DNA from: CAZWCE01 sp964632505
GTDB taxonomy: Bacteria; Planctomycetota; Planctomycetia; Pirellulales; Thermoguttaceae
Direction: 5' to 3'
Assembly (NCBI GenBank): GCA_964632505.1
Contig: CAZWCE010000024.1
Span: 1 to 52,883, forward strand
DNA length: 52,883 nt
Of this stretch, positions 8,295-16,152 are shown piece after piece. Under the pieces are notes generated by a model that was not told where the DNA came from, ran no database searches, and worked only from the letters and a program-made list of their open reading frames with translations. The position numbers and the translations under genes were made by a program. Numbering within the stretch: the first letter of the stretch is position 1; each line of letters starts with the position of its first letter.

Positions 8295-9644
8295 ATGAAT
8301 CCTTCCCAATTCACCAGACGCCACTTCTTCCGACAGACCGGAATGGTCGGTACCACGGCCGCCGTCGCCTCCCCCTGGGTGCTCCCCCGCCCGGCGGCAG
8401 CCCAGGACCAGAAGGTCTCTCCCAATGAAAAGATTCAACTCGGCATCATCGGTTGCAACGGCATGGGGCGGAGCAACCTGGCCAATTGTGCCGAATATGA
8501 CGATGTGGAAGTCGTCGCCGTCTGCGAGGTGATGAAATCCCGCCGCGATGCCGTGCTGAAGCAACACCCCGGAGCGAAAGGATACAACGACTTCCGGGAG
8601 CTTCTGGCCAACGACGCCGTCGACGCGGTCATCATCGCCACGCCCCCCCATTGGCATTGCCTCATGGCGGTCGAGGCGGCGAAGGCGGGTAAGGACATCT
8701 ATCTTCAGAAACCGATGACACTCCACCTCGGCGAAAGTTTGGCGGTGAAGAACGCCGTGCGTCGTCACGACGTGGTCTGTCAGATCGGAACACAGATCCA
8801 TGCCCAGGAGAATTATCGCCGGGTGGTCGAGAAGATCCAGGCGGGAACGATCGGACAAGTCAGCGTCGCCCGAACGTTCAACGTATTGAACCAGGGCCCC
8901 GACGGGATCGGCCGCGTCGAGAACACGACCGTCCCCGAAGGACTGGATTGGGACATGTGGCTTGGCCCGGGACCGGAGCGATCCTTCAACGCGACGCTTT
9001 TCACCAGCAGCTATTTCCACTGCTCTTTCATGGACTATAGCGGGGGCTGGACTCCCGGCATGGCCCCGCACATCGTCGACCTGCCGGTCTGGGCCCTCGA
9101 GGTCGGCTATCCGACGACCGTGTCCTGCGCCGGCGGACGCTACATCATCGAAGACGATGGCGACGCCCCCGATACCCAGGAGATGATTTTTCAGTATCCG
9201 AACCTCACCATCCATTGGATAATGTCGATGATCAACAGCTACGGCTTCGACTTCGGCAGCGGCAAGCCGGCCAGGCGTCTGGGCATCTACTTCCATGGAA
9301 GCCGCGGAACGTTGCGGAGCAACTACGGCAATCACGAAACGGTTCCCGAGGGGAAATACTTCGACGAATCGATCCAGCCGAAGGAGAAGATTCCCTCCTC
9401 GCCGGGGCATGAACGCGAGTGGCTCGATTGCATCAAGTCGCGCAAGGCTCCTTCCTGCAATCCCGAGTATCACTGCAAGATCGACATCCCGCTGGTATTG
9501 GGCAATCTTTCCTATCGGTTGAATCGTTCGATCACGTTCGACCCGAAGAAACTGGAGATCGTGGGCGATCCGGAAGCGGCCAAGGCGGCGATTCCCGAAT
9601 ACCGGAATCCTTGGAAGTTTCCGATGGAATATCTAAAGGGATAA
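8295..9644 (+). CDS. Tat-exported Gfo/Idh/MocA family oxidoreductase
   Basis: A 449-residue NAD(P)-dependent oxidoreductase of the glucose-fructose oxidoreductase/inositol dehydrogenase family, likely acting on a sugar. The N-terminus RRHFFRQTGMVG followed by a hydrophobic Ala-rich stretch is a twin-arginine leader, so it folds with cofactor before export. The Rossmann motif is GIIGCNGMGRSN (about residues 49-60), then DAVIIATPPHWH. The lysine motif, usually EKP, reads LQKPMT here, a variant I associate with planctomycete members. The C-terminal alpha/beta domain runs through WDMWLGPGP and MAPHIVDLPVWAL. The gene lies 100 bp after the rhamnosidase with an AAAGGG site, so it is probably in the same transcript or a nearby one. 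The substrate is unknown. Confidence 0.92.
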   Translation: MNPSQFTRRHFFRQTGMVGTTAAVASPWVLPRPAAAQDQKVSPNEKIQLGIIGCNGMGRSNLANCAEYDDVEVVAVCEVMKSRRDAVLKQHPGAKGYNDFRELLANDAVDAVIIATPPHWHCLMAVEAAKAGKDIYLQKPMTLHLGESLAVKNAVRRHDVVCQIGTQIHAQENYRRVVEKIQAGTIGQVSVARTFNVLNQGPDGIGRVENTTVPEGLDWDMWLGPGPERSFNATLFTSSYFHCSFMDYSGGWTPGMAPHIVDLPVWALEVGYPTTVSCAGGRYIIEDDGDAPDTQEMIFQYPNLTIHWIMSMINSYGFDFGSGKPARRLGIYFHGSRGTLRSNYGNHETVPEGKYFDESIQPKEKIPSSPGHEREWLDCIKSRKAPSCNPEYHCKIDIPLVLGNLSYRLNRSITFDPKKLEIVGDPEAAKAAIPEYRNPWKFPMEYLKG

Positions 9645-9683
9645 CATCCGGCGACAGCATCTGGCCCAATCAAGAAAGGAAGC

Positions 9684-10742
9684 ATGGGAATGGGGGAAAT
9701 GACCTCCAAGGAAATCGTTTCCCGAGCGATTCGAGGGCTTCCAACCCCTCGCGTCGCTTCGGGGCCTCTTGCGGTACACTTTTGCGCTCACCGCAAAGGG
9801 ATCTCGCTCAAGGAATATACTTCCTCGGCGGAAAAAATGGCCGATTCGATCCTCCACTACTACGACGAGTTCCAACCCGACGCCGTCTGGCTCTCCGCCG
9901 ATACTTGGGTGACCGCCGGATCGATGGGGGCCCGGGTCGGATTCGTCGACGAGCGTCAACCGATGGGATCGATCGGCGGACCGTTGATTCGTTCGGAGGA
10001 GGACCTCGACCGGATTCCGGATCCCGACCCGCACCATCGGGGACGTTTTCCCCTCATGCTCGAGGCGTTCCGGCGAATCCGACCGTCTCTCGGCGATGAG
10101 GTCTTTCTGGTTCCCTGTTTCGATCAATATCCCTTTTCACTGGCCTGCGCGCTCATGGGAGCCGAAAGAGTGATGCTCGCGGTCGGAGATCCGAAACAGC
10201 TCGACCTGGTCCGAAGAGTGATGGACAAGGCCCTCGATTTCGCAGCCGCCTATGCCCTGGCACTCGCCGAGGAGGGAGCCGATCTGCTGAGCGGGGGCGA
10301 TTCTCCCGCGGGACTTTTGGGCCCGGACCATTACCAAGCGATCGCCTTTCCATGGCAGTGCCGGCTGATCGAACGCATCAAAGAGCATTGCGATTTGCCC
10401 GTTTCGCTGCACGTATGCGGCAAGGCGACGCCGTATCTCCCGCTGATGAAAGCGACCGGAGCCGATGTGCTCGAACTGGATCATTATGTCGACCTGGACG
10501 AGGCTCTCGAGATCACCGCCGGCGAAACGGCCGTCTGGGGAAATCTCGATCCGGTAGGACTGCTTGCCCAGTCCGGCCCCGAACAGGTCCGTGAGGCGGC
10601 GACCCGAGCGATCGAACAAGTCCGCCGAAGCGGTCATCGTCGTTTCGTCCTCAGCAGCGGATGCACCTTGGCGCTGGAGACTCCACCGGAAAACCTCCAT
10701 GCAATGCTCCAGGTGGCCCGACAATCGCGTGGGTTGGGGTGA
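9684..10742 (+). CDS. Uroporphyrinogen-decarboxylase-like protein (MtaA/MtbA-type zinc motif)
   Basis: A 352-residue UroD-fold TIM barrel without a signal peptide. True HemE decarboxylates haem precursors, whereas the MtaA/MtbA branch transfers methyl groups from corrinoid proteins to thiols with zinc. The methyltransferase zinc ligands are visible: H243 and C245 in LHVCGKA and C327 in SSGCTLA. The FDQYPFSLACALMG and GGDSPAGLLGPDHY segments fit the methyltransferase branch. A perfect AAAGGAAG site precedes ATG 9684, 39 bp after the oxidoreductase stop, so it is operonic with carbohydrate genes. No corrinoid protein or activator is nearby. It could demethylate a methylated sugar product or do something new in sugar metabolism; both are inference. 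A housekeeping HemE role is unlikely. Confidence 0.85.
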   Translation: MGMGEMTSKEIVSRAIRGLPTPRVASGPLAVHFCAHRKGISLKEYTSSAEKMADSILHYYDEFQPDAVWLSADTWVTAGSMGARVGFVDERQPMGSIGGPLIRSEEDLDRIPDPDPHHRGRFPLMLEAFRRIRPSLGDEVFLVPCFDQYPFSLACALMGAERVMLAVGDPKQLDLVRRVMDKALDFAAAYALALAEEGADLLSGGDSPAGLLGPDHYQAIAFPWQCRLIERIKEHCDLPVSLHVCGKATPYLPLMKATGADVLELDHYVDLDEALEITAGETAVWGNLDPVGLLAQSGPEQVREAATRAIEQVRRSGHRRFVLSSGCTLALETPPENLHAMLQVARQSRGLG

Positions 10743-10796
10743 TCCACCGGTTCTCCGTTCCTATCGAAAAAATGTACGGAAAAAGGATAATACGGC

Positions 10797-12200
10797 ATGC
10801 GAAAACAATCTTGCACGATGATCTTGTCGGTAGTTTTTCTGGGCCTTGTGGGCGGCCTCCCGGCGGCAGAAGAGTCTGATCGCATCGAGCCTTGCATGAA
10901 ACACCCTTATTACTGGCAATACGACGGCAAACCGGTGTTGCTCCTGGGGGGCTCGAAAGACGACAACATCTTTCTTATGCCGGATTTGGAATCACATCTG
11001 AAAGAGATCTCCGAAGCGGGAGGCAACTACGTTCGCAATACGATGAGCAGCCGCAAGGACCAAGGTTTCGAAATCTATCCCTTCAAACGGCTGAAAAGCG
11101 GCAAGTACGATCTCGACCAGTGGAACGCGGAATACTGGCAACGATTCGAAAATCTGTTGCGTTGGAGTTCGGAACGGGAAATCATCGTGCAAATCGAGAT
11201 CTGGGACCGCTTCGACTACTCATGCGACCACTGGCCTCCCCATCCCTACAACCCCAAAAACAACGTCAATTACACATACGAGGAATCGAGATTCGCTCCC
11301 GAATACCCCAATCATCCGGGAACCAATGAGCAGCCTTTCTTTTTCACCACACCGAAGCAGCAAAATAATCGTACTGTTTTGAAATACCAGCAGCGATTCG
11401 TGGAGAAACTGCTCGATCATTCCCTCGATTATCCGAATGTTCTCTACTGCATGGATAACGAAACCTCCGGCCAAGAGGCCTGGGCCGTTTACTGGGCCGA
11501 GTTCGTGCGGCAACGGGCGAATAGGGAGGGCGTGCCGGTCAATCTGACGGAAATGTGGGACGCTTGGGATCTTCGCGCGGATCAACACCGCCGCACGCTG
11601 GATCATCCCAATCGCTACGATTTCGTCGATGTCTCCCAGAACAATCACCAGCGCGGAGAGACGCATTGGAAGAATTTCCTTTGGGTACGGAATTACATCG
11701 AAGATCAGCCGCGTCCTCTCAACAACGTGAAGATTTACGGTGCCGATGGAGGGAAGCACGGAGGCGACGATCGCGACGCGGTCGAAAAAATGTGGCGTCT
11801 CATTTTCGCCGGAGCGGCTTCGGCGCGATTCCATCGCCCCACCTCGGGCATCGGGATCAGCGAACTTGCCAAAACAGAGTTACGGAGCGCCCGGCTCTTT
11901 CTGGATGAATTCGATGTTTTCCATGCCAGGCCCGACGCAAACCATCGAATGCTCTCGGAGCGTGAAGAGAACGAGGCCTATCTCACGCGAATCGAGGGAA
12001 AACAGTACGCCGTCTACTTCATTGATGGCGGAGAGGTCGGCCTTCGACTTCCCGCCGGCGACCACTCCTGGTCTCTGCGGTGGCTCGATATCGATGCGAG
12101 CCGTTGGAGCCGGAAACAGGATCTCGCGACGAAGAAAACGGCGACTTTGAAAACTCCCGAAAAGGGGCAATGGGTCGCTCTCATCGAGCTTGCCCCCTGA
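10797..12200 (+). CDS. Secreted GH-A-like TIM-barrel protein (DUF4038/GH140-like) with beta C-domain
   Basis: A 467-residue protein with a signal peptide (about residues 1-24, ending PAAEE). After HPYYWQYDGKPVLLLGGSKDD comes a TIM-barrel pattern: GGNYVRNTMS, IIVQIEIWDRFDY, and VLYCMDNETSG with N221/E222 at the position of the clan GH-A acid/base. A second catalytic glutamate is not obvious after KIYGADGGKHGGDDRDAV. The final 90 residues (LTRIEGKQYAVYFIDGGEVGLRLP...) look like the small beta domain found after DUF4038/apiosidase-type barrels. It follows the UroD-like gene by 54 bp with an AAAAGGA site. A glycosidase or carbohydrate-binding role is inferred from fold and neighbours; the specific family is uncertain. 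Confidence 0.65.
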   Translation: MRKQSCTMILSVVFLGLVGGLPAAEESDRIEPCMKHPYYWQYDGKPVLLLGGSKDDNIFLMPDLESHLKEISEAGGNYVRNTMSSRKDQGFEIYPFKRLKSGKYDLDQWNAEYWQRFENLLRWSSEREIIVQIEIWDRFDYSCDHWPPHPYNPKNNVNYTYEESRFAPEYPNHPGTNEQPFFFTTPKQQNNRTVLKYQQRFVEKLLDHSLDYPNVLYCMDNETSGQEAWAVYWAEFVRQRANREGVPVNLTEMWDAWDLRADQHRRTLDHPNRYDFVDVSQNNHQRGETHWKNFLWVRNYIEDQPRPLNNVKIYGADGGKHGGDDRDAVEKMWRLIFAGAASARFHRPTSGIGISELAKTELRSARLFLDEFDVFHARPDANHRMLSEREENEAYLTRIEGKQYAVYFIDGGEVGLRLPAGDHSWSLRWLDIDASRWSRKQDLATKKTATLKTPEKGQWVALIELAP

Positions 12201-12319
12201 CGATGGTGTGCCGCAGGATTCATGGATCCTAACGACATGCGTGATCCTATTTTCGCGAGATGCAATGTCCGAATATCGGCCACGATTTTCGGCAGAAAAG
12301 AAACATGGAGCCGAATAGT

Positions 12320-15300
12320 ATGATCAAAGCAATTCTTCCATCCCTTCTATCTCTTTCTGTCGCGCTGCACTTCTCCCAGATTTCTACTGGTGCCGAAACG
12401 CCGGGCCAAGCGGGCGCGGTAATAGATGCCGCGAAGATGGAGGGTGGCCTTGTCGTGCATCTCGGGGTGGAAGACGGAAGATTCACCTCGGCGCTGCGGA
12501 CAAATGATTCCATCGTCGTCCACGGGCTGGCCGATTCGCCGGACGCTCTCGCCTCGGCGAGGGAATATGTCATCGATCGTGGCATTTCGGGTCCCATCGC
12601 GTTCGATGCATTCCAGGGGCGGAGATTACCGTACGTCGACCATTCGGTCAACCTTCTCGTCGCCACCGGTGCGGTTCCCGTCGCGCCGGAGGAAGTCGAG
12701 CGTGTGCTTTGTCCGAACGGAATCGCGATGGTCGCATCAAGCGAAAACGAGGATTGGCTTTCCAGCGTGGCGCGGGAAAAAACACCGATATTGGACGGAT
12801 ACGTGATGTTCAGAACTCCCATCCCGCCGGAAATGGATGCCTGGACACACTTCCTCCATGGGCCCGACGGGCACGTGATGTCGAAAGACGAATGGGTCGC
12901 ACCACCTTTTCACATCCAGTGGGTCGGGAACCCCATGCACGCGCGAAGCCATGCACATCTGACTTCGATGAACGTCATGGTGACCAATGGGAAGCAACTT
13001 TTTTATATTATCGATGAAAGCCCGAACAAATTGCCGGACCTCTTACCGGGACGTTGGGCATTGGTGGCGAGAGACGCGTATAACGGCGTCGTACTTTGGC
13101 GCAAGCCGTTACCGGTTTGGCAACCTTATTTCGTGAAGGATCGCAACAGCTATCCGGCGGACCTCCACCGTCGGCTGGTTGCGGTTGGAGATACGGTGTT
13201 CGCCACACTTACCATCCACGGCCCCGTTTCCGCGATGGACGCAGCCACCGGCGAGCTGCTGCGGACGTACGACCGCACCGAGAAGACTGAAGACATCATC
13301 TTTGCGGATGGCGTTCTTTACCTCACCATCAATACGGGAGAAACCGACCAGATCAATCGACTCCAGATGGCCTATCGACACACCGAGCCGCGCCAGAAAC
13401 GGATGGTGGCGATCGAAGCCGCCAGTGGTCGAAGACTCTGGGAAAAAGAAGGAAAGGATACGCAGGAGTTGATGCCGATGACGCTTGCGGTGAAGGGCGA
13501 CCGGCTTTTCTTCCAGAATGCGAAACACATCGTTTGCTTGGAGAAATCGACGGGGGAAGTGATTTGGCGAGCTCCAAGACCTTCGGAATATTTCAGACCC
13601 GGTTGGTCCTCGCCCACCCTGGTGGCGCTCGATGAGATTGTTCTTTCGGCCGATCGCCAGAGCGGTCCCGGCCAGAGAGTGGGAAAAGATCAATATGCGG
13701 CCGGCGGCTTCAGCACCGGCAATATCATCGCATTCGACACAATGACCGGTCAGAAGATTTGGTCCAACAAATGCGCCGAAGGTTGCCGCGCTCCGACCGA
13801 TGTCTTCAGCGTAGACGGCAATCTCTGGATAGGGGAATCGTTGGAGAGAAAAATCGACTACACGAAAGTGTATGACCTGCAAACCGGCGAAGTCGTCAGA
13901 TCCTATCCCCCGTTCGATCAATGGCCGACCTGGCATCATCACCGATGCTATCGAGACAAGGCGACGCCTCACTACATCCTTTCCGGACGAACCGGAGTCG
14001 AGTTCATCTCTTTGGAGACGGGAAAGCTGACAACCCATCATTGGATTCGCGGCTCTTGCAAATACGGTGTGATGCCCGCCAACGGCATGCTCTATCTTCC
14101 TCCGGAACAATGTGGATGCTACATCGAAAGCAAATTGACCGGATTCCACGCTTTGGCCCCGAAAAGAGAAAAGCAACTCGAACGCCCCGATGAACATCCG
14201 CTCATCCGGAGCGAGACATCGATGGTCGAGAAGAAAAGGACGACCATGGGAGATTGGCCGACCTTTCGGGGCGATCATGCCCGAAGCGGCGAAGCGACGA
14301 CGGTGGTGCCTACGGATCTCGAGGCAGCGTGGAAAGTAAACATCGGTGGGCGTTTGACGCAACCCGTCGTCGCCGACGGACGGTTGTTTGTCTCTTCGAT
14401 CGATACCAATACGCTTCATGCCTTTGAAAGTCGAACGGGGAAGCCGTTGTGGCAATACGTCGCCGGCAGCCGAATCGACTCCCCTCCCACCATCGCGGGC
14501 GGATTGGCCGTCTTCGGATGCAGAGACGGCTGGATTTACGCATTGAGGGCCACCGACGGCAAACCGGTCTGGAAATACCGAGCCGCTCCAGACCAAAAAA
14601 TGCATATGGTCTCCGATCGACTCGAGTCCGTTTGGCCCGTTCATGGGAGTGTCTTGGTCCAAGATTCGGCCATCTATTACGCCGCCGGACGCTCCTCTTA
14701 TGTCGATGGCGGAATACGCATGGGAAAACTCGAACTATCGAGCGGTCGTCCGCTCACCTCGAAGACATTCTATAGCCGTGATCCGGAAACCGGCGAATCC
14801 CGCAAATTGTTCAAGCCCTTTCCGGCTCCCCGAAGACTGGGGTGGGCGGAGATGCCCGGCGTGCTGCCGGACGTGATGTCTTGCTCGGACGATACAATAT
14901 GGATGCGGGGAGTGAATTTTGACGAAGATCTGGAAATCCGCGACACTTTTTCCAACCATCTTTTCTGTTCGGCGGGATTCCTTGACGACAGCTGGTGGGA
15001 GCTGACCTATTGGGTCTACGGCAAGCACATGTTCGGCGGACGTCGAGGTGTGACCGAAGCAGTGAGAAAATATCCCACCGGCCGAATCATGGTCTGCGAT
15101 ACGGATCGGGTCTATGGATATCAAGACGGCTACGAATCGATCAAAGTGCCGCTGTTGAAGGCTTGGAATAAAAACGCCGAAAGCATGACGAAGGGGAGCG
15201 ATGCCAAATCCTCACCTCCTTCCTCGAAAAGACAATGGCAGACCGACGTGCCGCTCTGTGCCGAGGGAATGGTGCTGGCGGGCGATACGCTTTTCTTGGC

Positions 15301-15574
15301 AGGCTCGCCGAAGGTCGATCGGAAGAAATCCTACGAATTGCTTCACCGCCAGATTGTCGACCGCTATCATGCCGCTCCAACCTTCAAGGAAATCGAGGAT
15401 ACCATAACGGGCAAGAACGGGGGAATTCTCTATGCCGTGAACAAAGGGGACGGAATGAAGGTCATGGAGATGGACCTGGAATCGATTCCCGTCTTCGATG
15501 GTCTCATCGCGGCCGATCACCGCCTCTACCTCAGCTTGAAAAATGGCGAAGTGATGTGTCTTCGAGAGAGGTGA
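12320..15574 (+). CDS. Secreted PQQ-type beta-propeller protein with N-terminal methyltransferase-like domain
   Basis: A 1084-residue exported protein. After a signal peptide (MIKAILPSLLSLSV...STGA), residues about 35-165 look like a class I methyltransferase: GGLVVHLGVEDGRF (motif I), VVHGLADSPDALASAREYV (post I), LPYVDHSVNLLVA (motif II) and EVERVLCPNGIAMVA (motif III). The rest is a series of PQQ/BamB-like propeller blades: DAYNGVVLWRKPL, DAATGELLRTYD, DTMTGQKIWSNK, ESRTGKPLWQYVAG and RATDGKPVWKYRAA. The MT domain may be degenerate, and SAM would be absent outside the cytoplasm, so it may act as a binding or scaffold module. ATG 12305 is the alternative start; 12320 has GGAG nine bases upstream. 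No enzymatic role can be assigned. Confidence 0.85.
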   Translation: MIKAILPSLLSLSVALHFSQISTGAETPGQAGAVIDAAKMEGGLVVHLGVEDGRFTSALRTNDSIVVHGLADSPDALASAREYVIDRGISGPIAFDAFQGRRLPYVDHSVNLLVATGAVPVAPEEVERVLCPNGIAMVASSENEDWLSSVAREKTPILDGYVMFRTPIPPEMDAWTHFLHGPDGHVMSKDEWVAPPFHIQWVGNPMHARSHAHLTSMNVMVTNGKQLFYIIDESPNKLPDLLPGRWALVARDAYNGVVLWRKPLPVWQPYFVKDRNSYPADLHRRLVAVGDTVFATLTIHGPVSAMDAATGELLRTYDRTEKTEDIIFADGVLYLTINTGETDQINRLQMAYRHTEPRQKRMVAIEAASGRRLWEKEGKDTQELMPMTLAVKGDRLFFQNAKHIVCLEKSTGEVIWRAPRPSEYFRPGWSSPTLVALDEIVLSADRQSGPGQRVGKDQYAAGGFSTGNIIAFDTMTGQKIWSNKCAEGCRAPTDVFSVDGNLWIGESLERKIDYTKVYDLQTGEVVRSYPPFDQWPTWHHHRCYRDKATPHYILSGRTGVEFISLETGKLTTHHWIRGSCKYGVMPANGMLYLPPEQCGCYIESKLTGFHALAPKREKQLERPDEHPLIRSETSMVEKKRTTMGDWPTFRGDHARSGEATTVVPTDLEAAWKVNIGGRLTQPVVADGRLFVSSIDTNTLHAFESRTGKPLWQYVAGSRIDSPPTIAGGLAVFGCRDGWIYALRATDGKPVWKYRAAPDQKMHMVSDRLESVWPVHGSVLVQDSAIYYAAGRSSYVDGGIRMGKLELSSGRPLTSKTFYSRDPETGESRKLFKPFPAPRRLGWAEMPGVLPDVMSCSDDTIWMRGVNFDEDLEIRDTFSNHLFCSAGFLDDSWWELTYWVYGKHMFGGRRGVTEAVRKYPTGRIMVCDTDRVYGYQDGYESIKVPLLKAWNKNAESMTKGSDAKSSPPSSKRQWQTDVPLCAEGMVLAGDTLFLAGSPKVDRKKSYELLHRQIVDRYHAAPTFKEIEDTITGKNGGILYAVNKGDGMKVMEMDLESIPVFDGLIAADHRLYLSLKNGEVMCLRER

Positions 15575-16152
15575 TTCTTCAGCGTCACATGAGCGACAGC
15601 CTCTTTTGCCGGATCTTCCCCATCATCTTCTCTCCGATTGCCGGGCGAGGCCCCGTGGCGCTTGGGGGAGGGGGCCTCTTCCAACGACATCGCAACGTCG
15701 CATCGAGTGGGAACGGACGCCATAGACTATGTCAACCTCCTGCTTCACGAGCCGAGCAAGAAGAAGGAACGCCCACCGGAGCGGCGCTCGATCGCACGGT
15801 CGTGCGGATGCCCTGCTATCTGATCGATGCCTCCCGGGGATGGGGAGGATTGCCCCATCGGGTCCGGGCAAACGTTCTACCGGTCGAGGAAATGGAAGTC
15901 TTCCTGGGATGTGTTCCCGGCGACCGAGACAGGCGATTCTGCGTAAAAAGGGTGTGAGGCGATCGTGTCTCCGTCCAGCGGCATATTCACCACTCAAGTC
16001 AAACGTCATCGATCAGAGAAGACACGGACTTTCAAAGAGAAACTTTTTTTCACAGAATGGACATGCGTGACGGCGTTATGTTAACATACCGTTATTCGAA
16101 AGCTGGTTCCGCCTGGTTTGCTCTTTTCCTCAAACAGTAGAAGGAGTCTTTC
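15575..16152. other. Intergenic region, 578 bp, no supported gene
   Basis: Several frames are open (for example plus to 15957 and minus 15623-16009), but none shows a family motif or ribosome site, and they read as high-GC shadow frames. The right end holds a 12-bp palindrome (16077-16088) and an AAGGAG ribosome site (16141-16146) for the next gene. A decayed gene is possible but not shown. Confidence 0.35.
16077..16088. promoter_or_regulatory. Perfect 12-bp palindrome, candidate operator
   Basis: TATGTTAACATA is perfectly self-complementary and ends 64 bp before the ATG at 16153, where a dimeric regulator could bind. There is no paired promoter I trust, so this is only a candidate. Confidence 0.25.

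Noticed and set aside
15235..15957. Plus frame running past the propeller gene
   Set aside because: Its first half is a shadow of the propeller gene and the rest has no recognisable motif or start signal.
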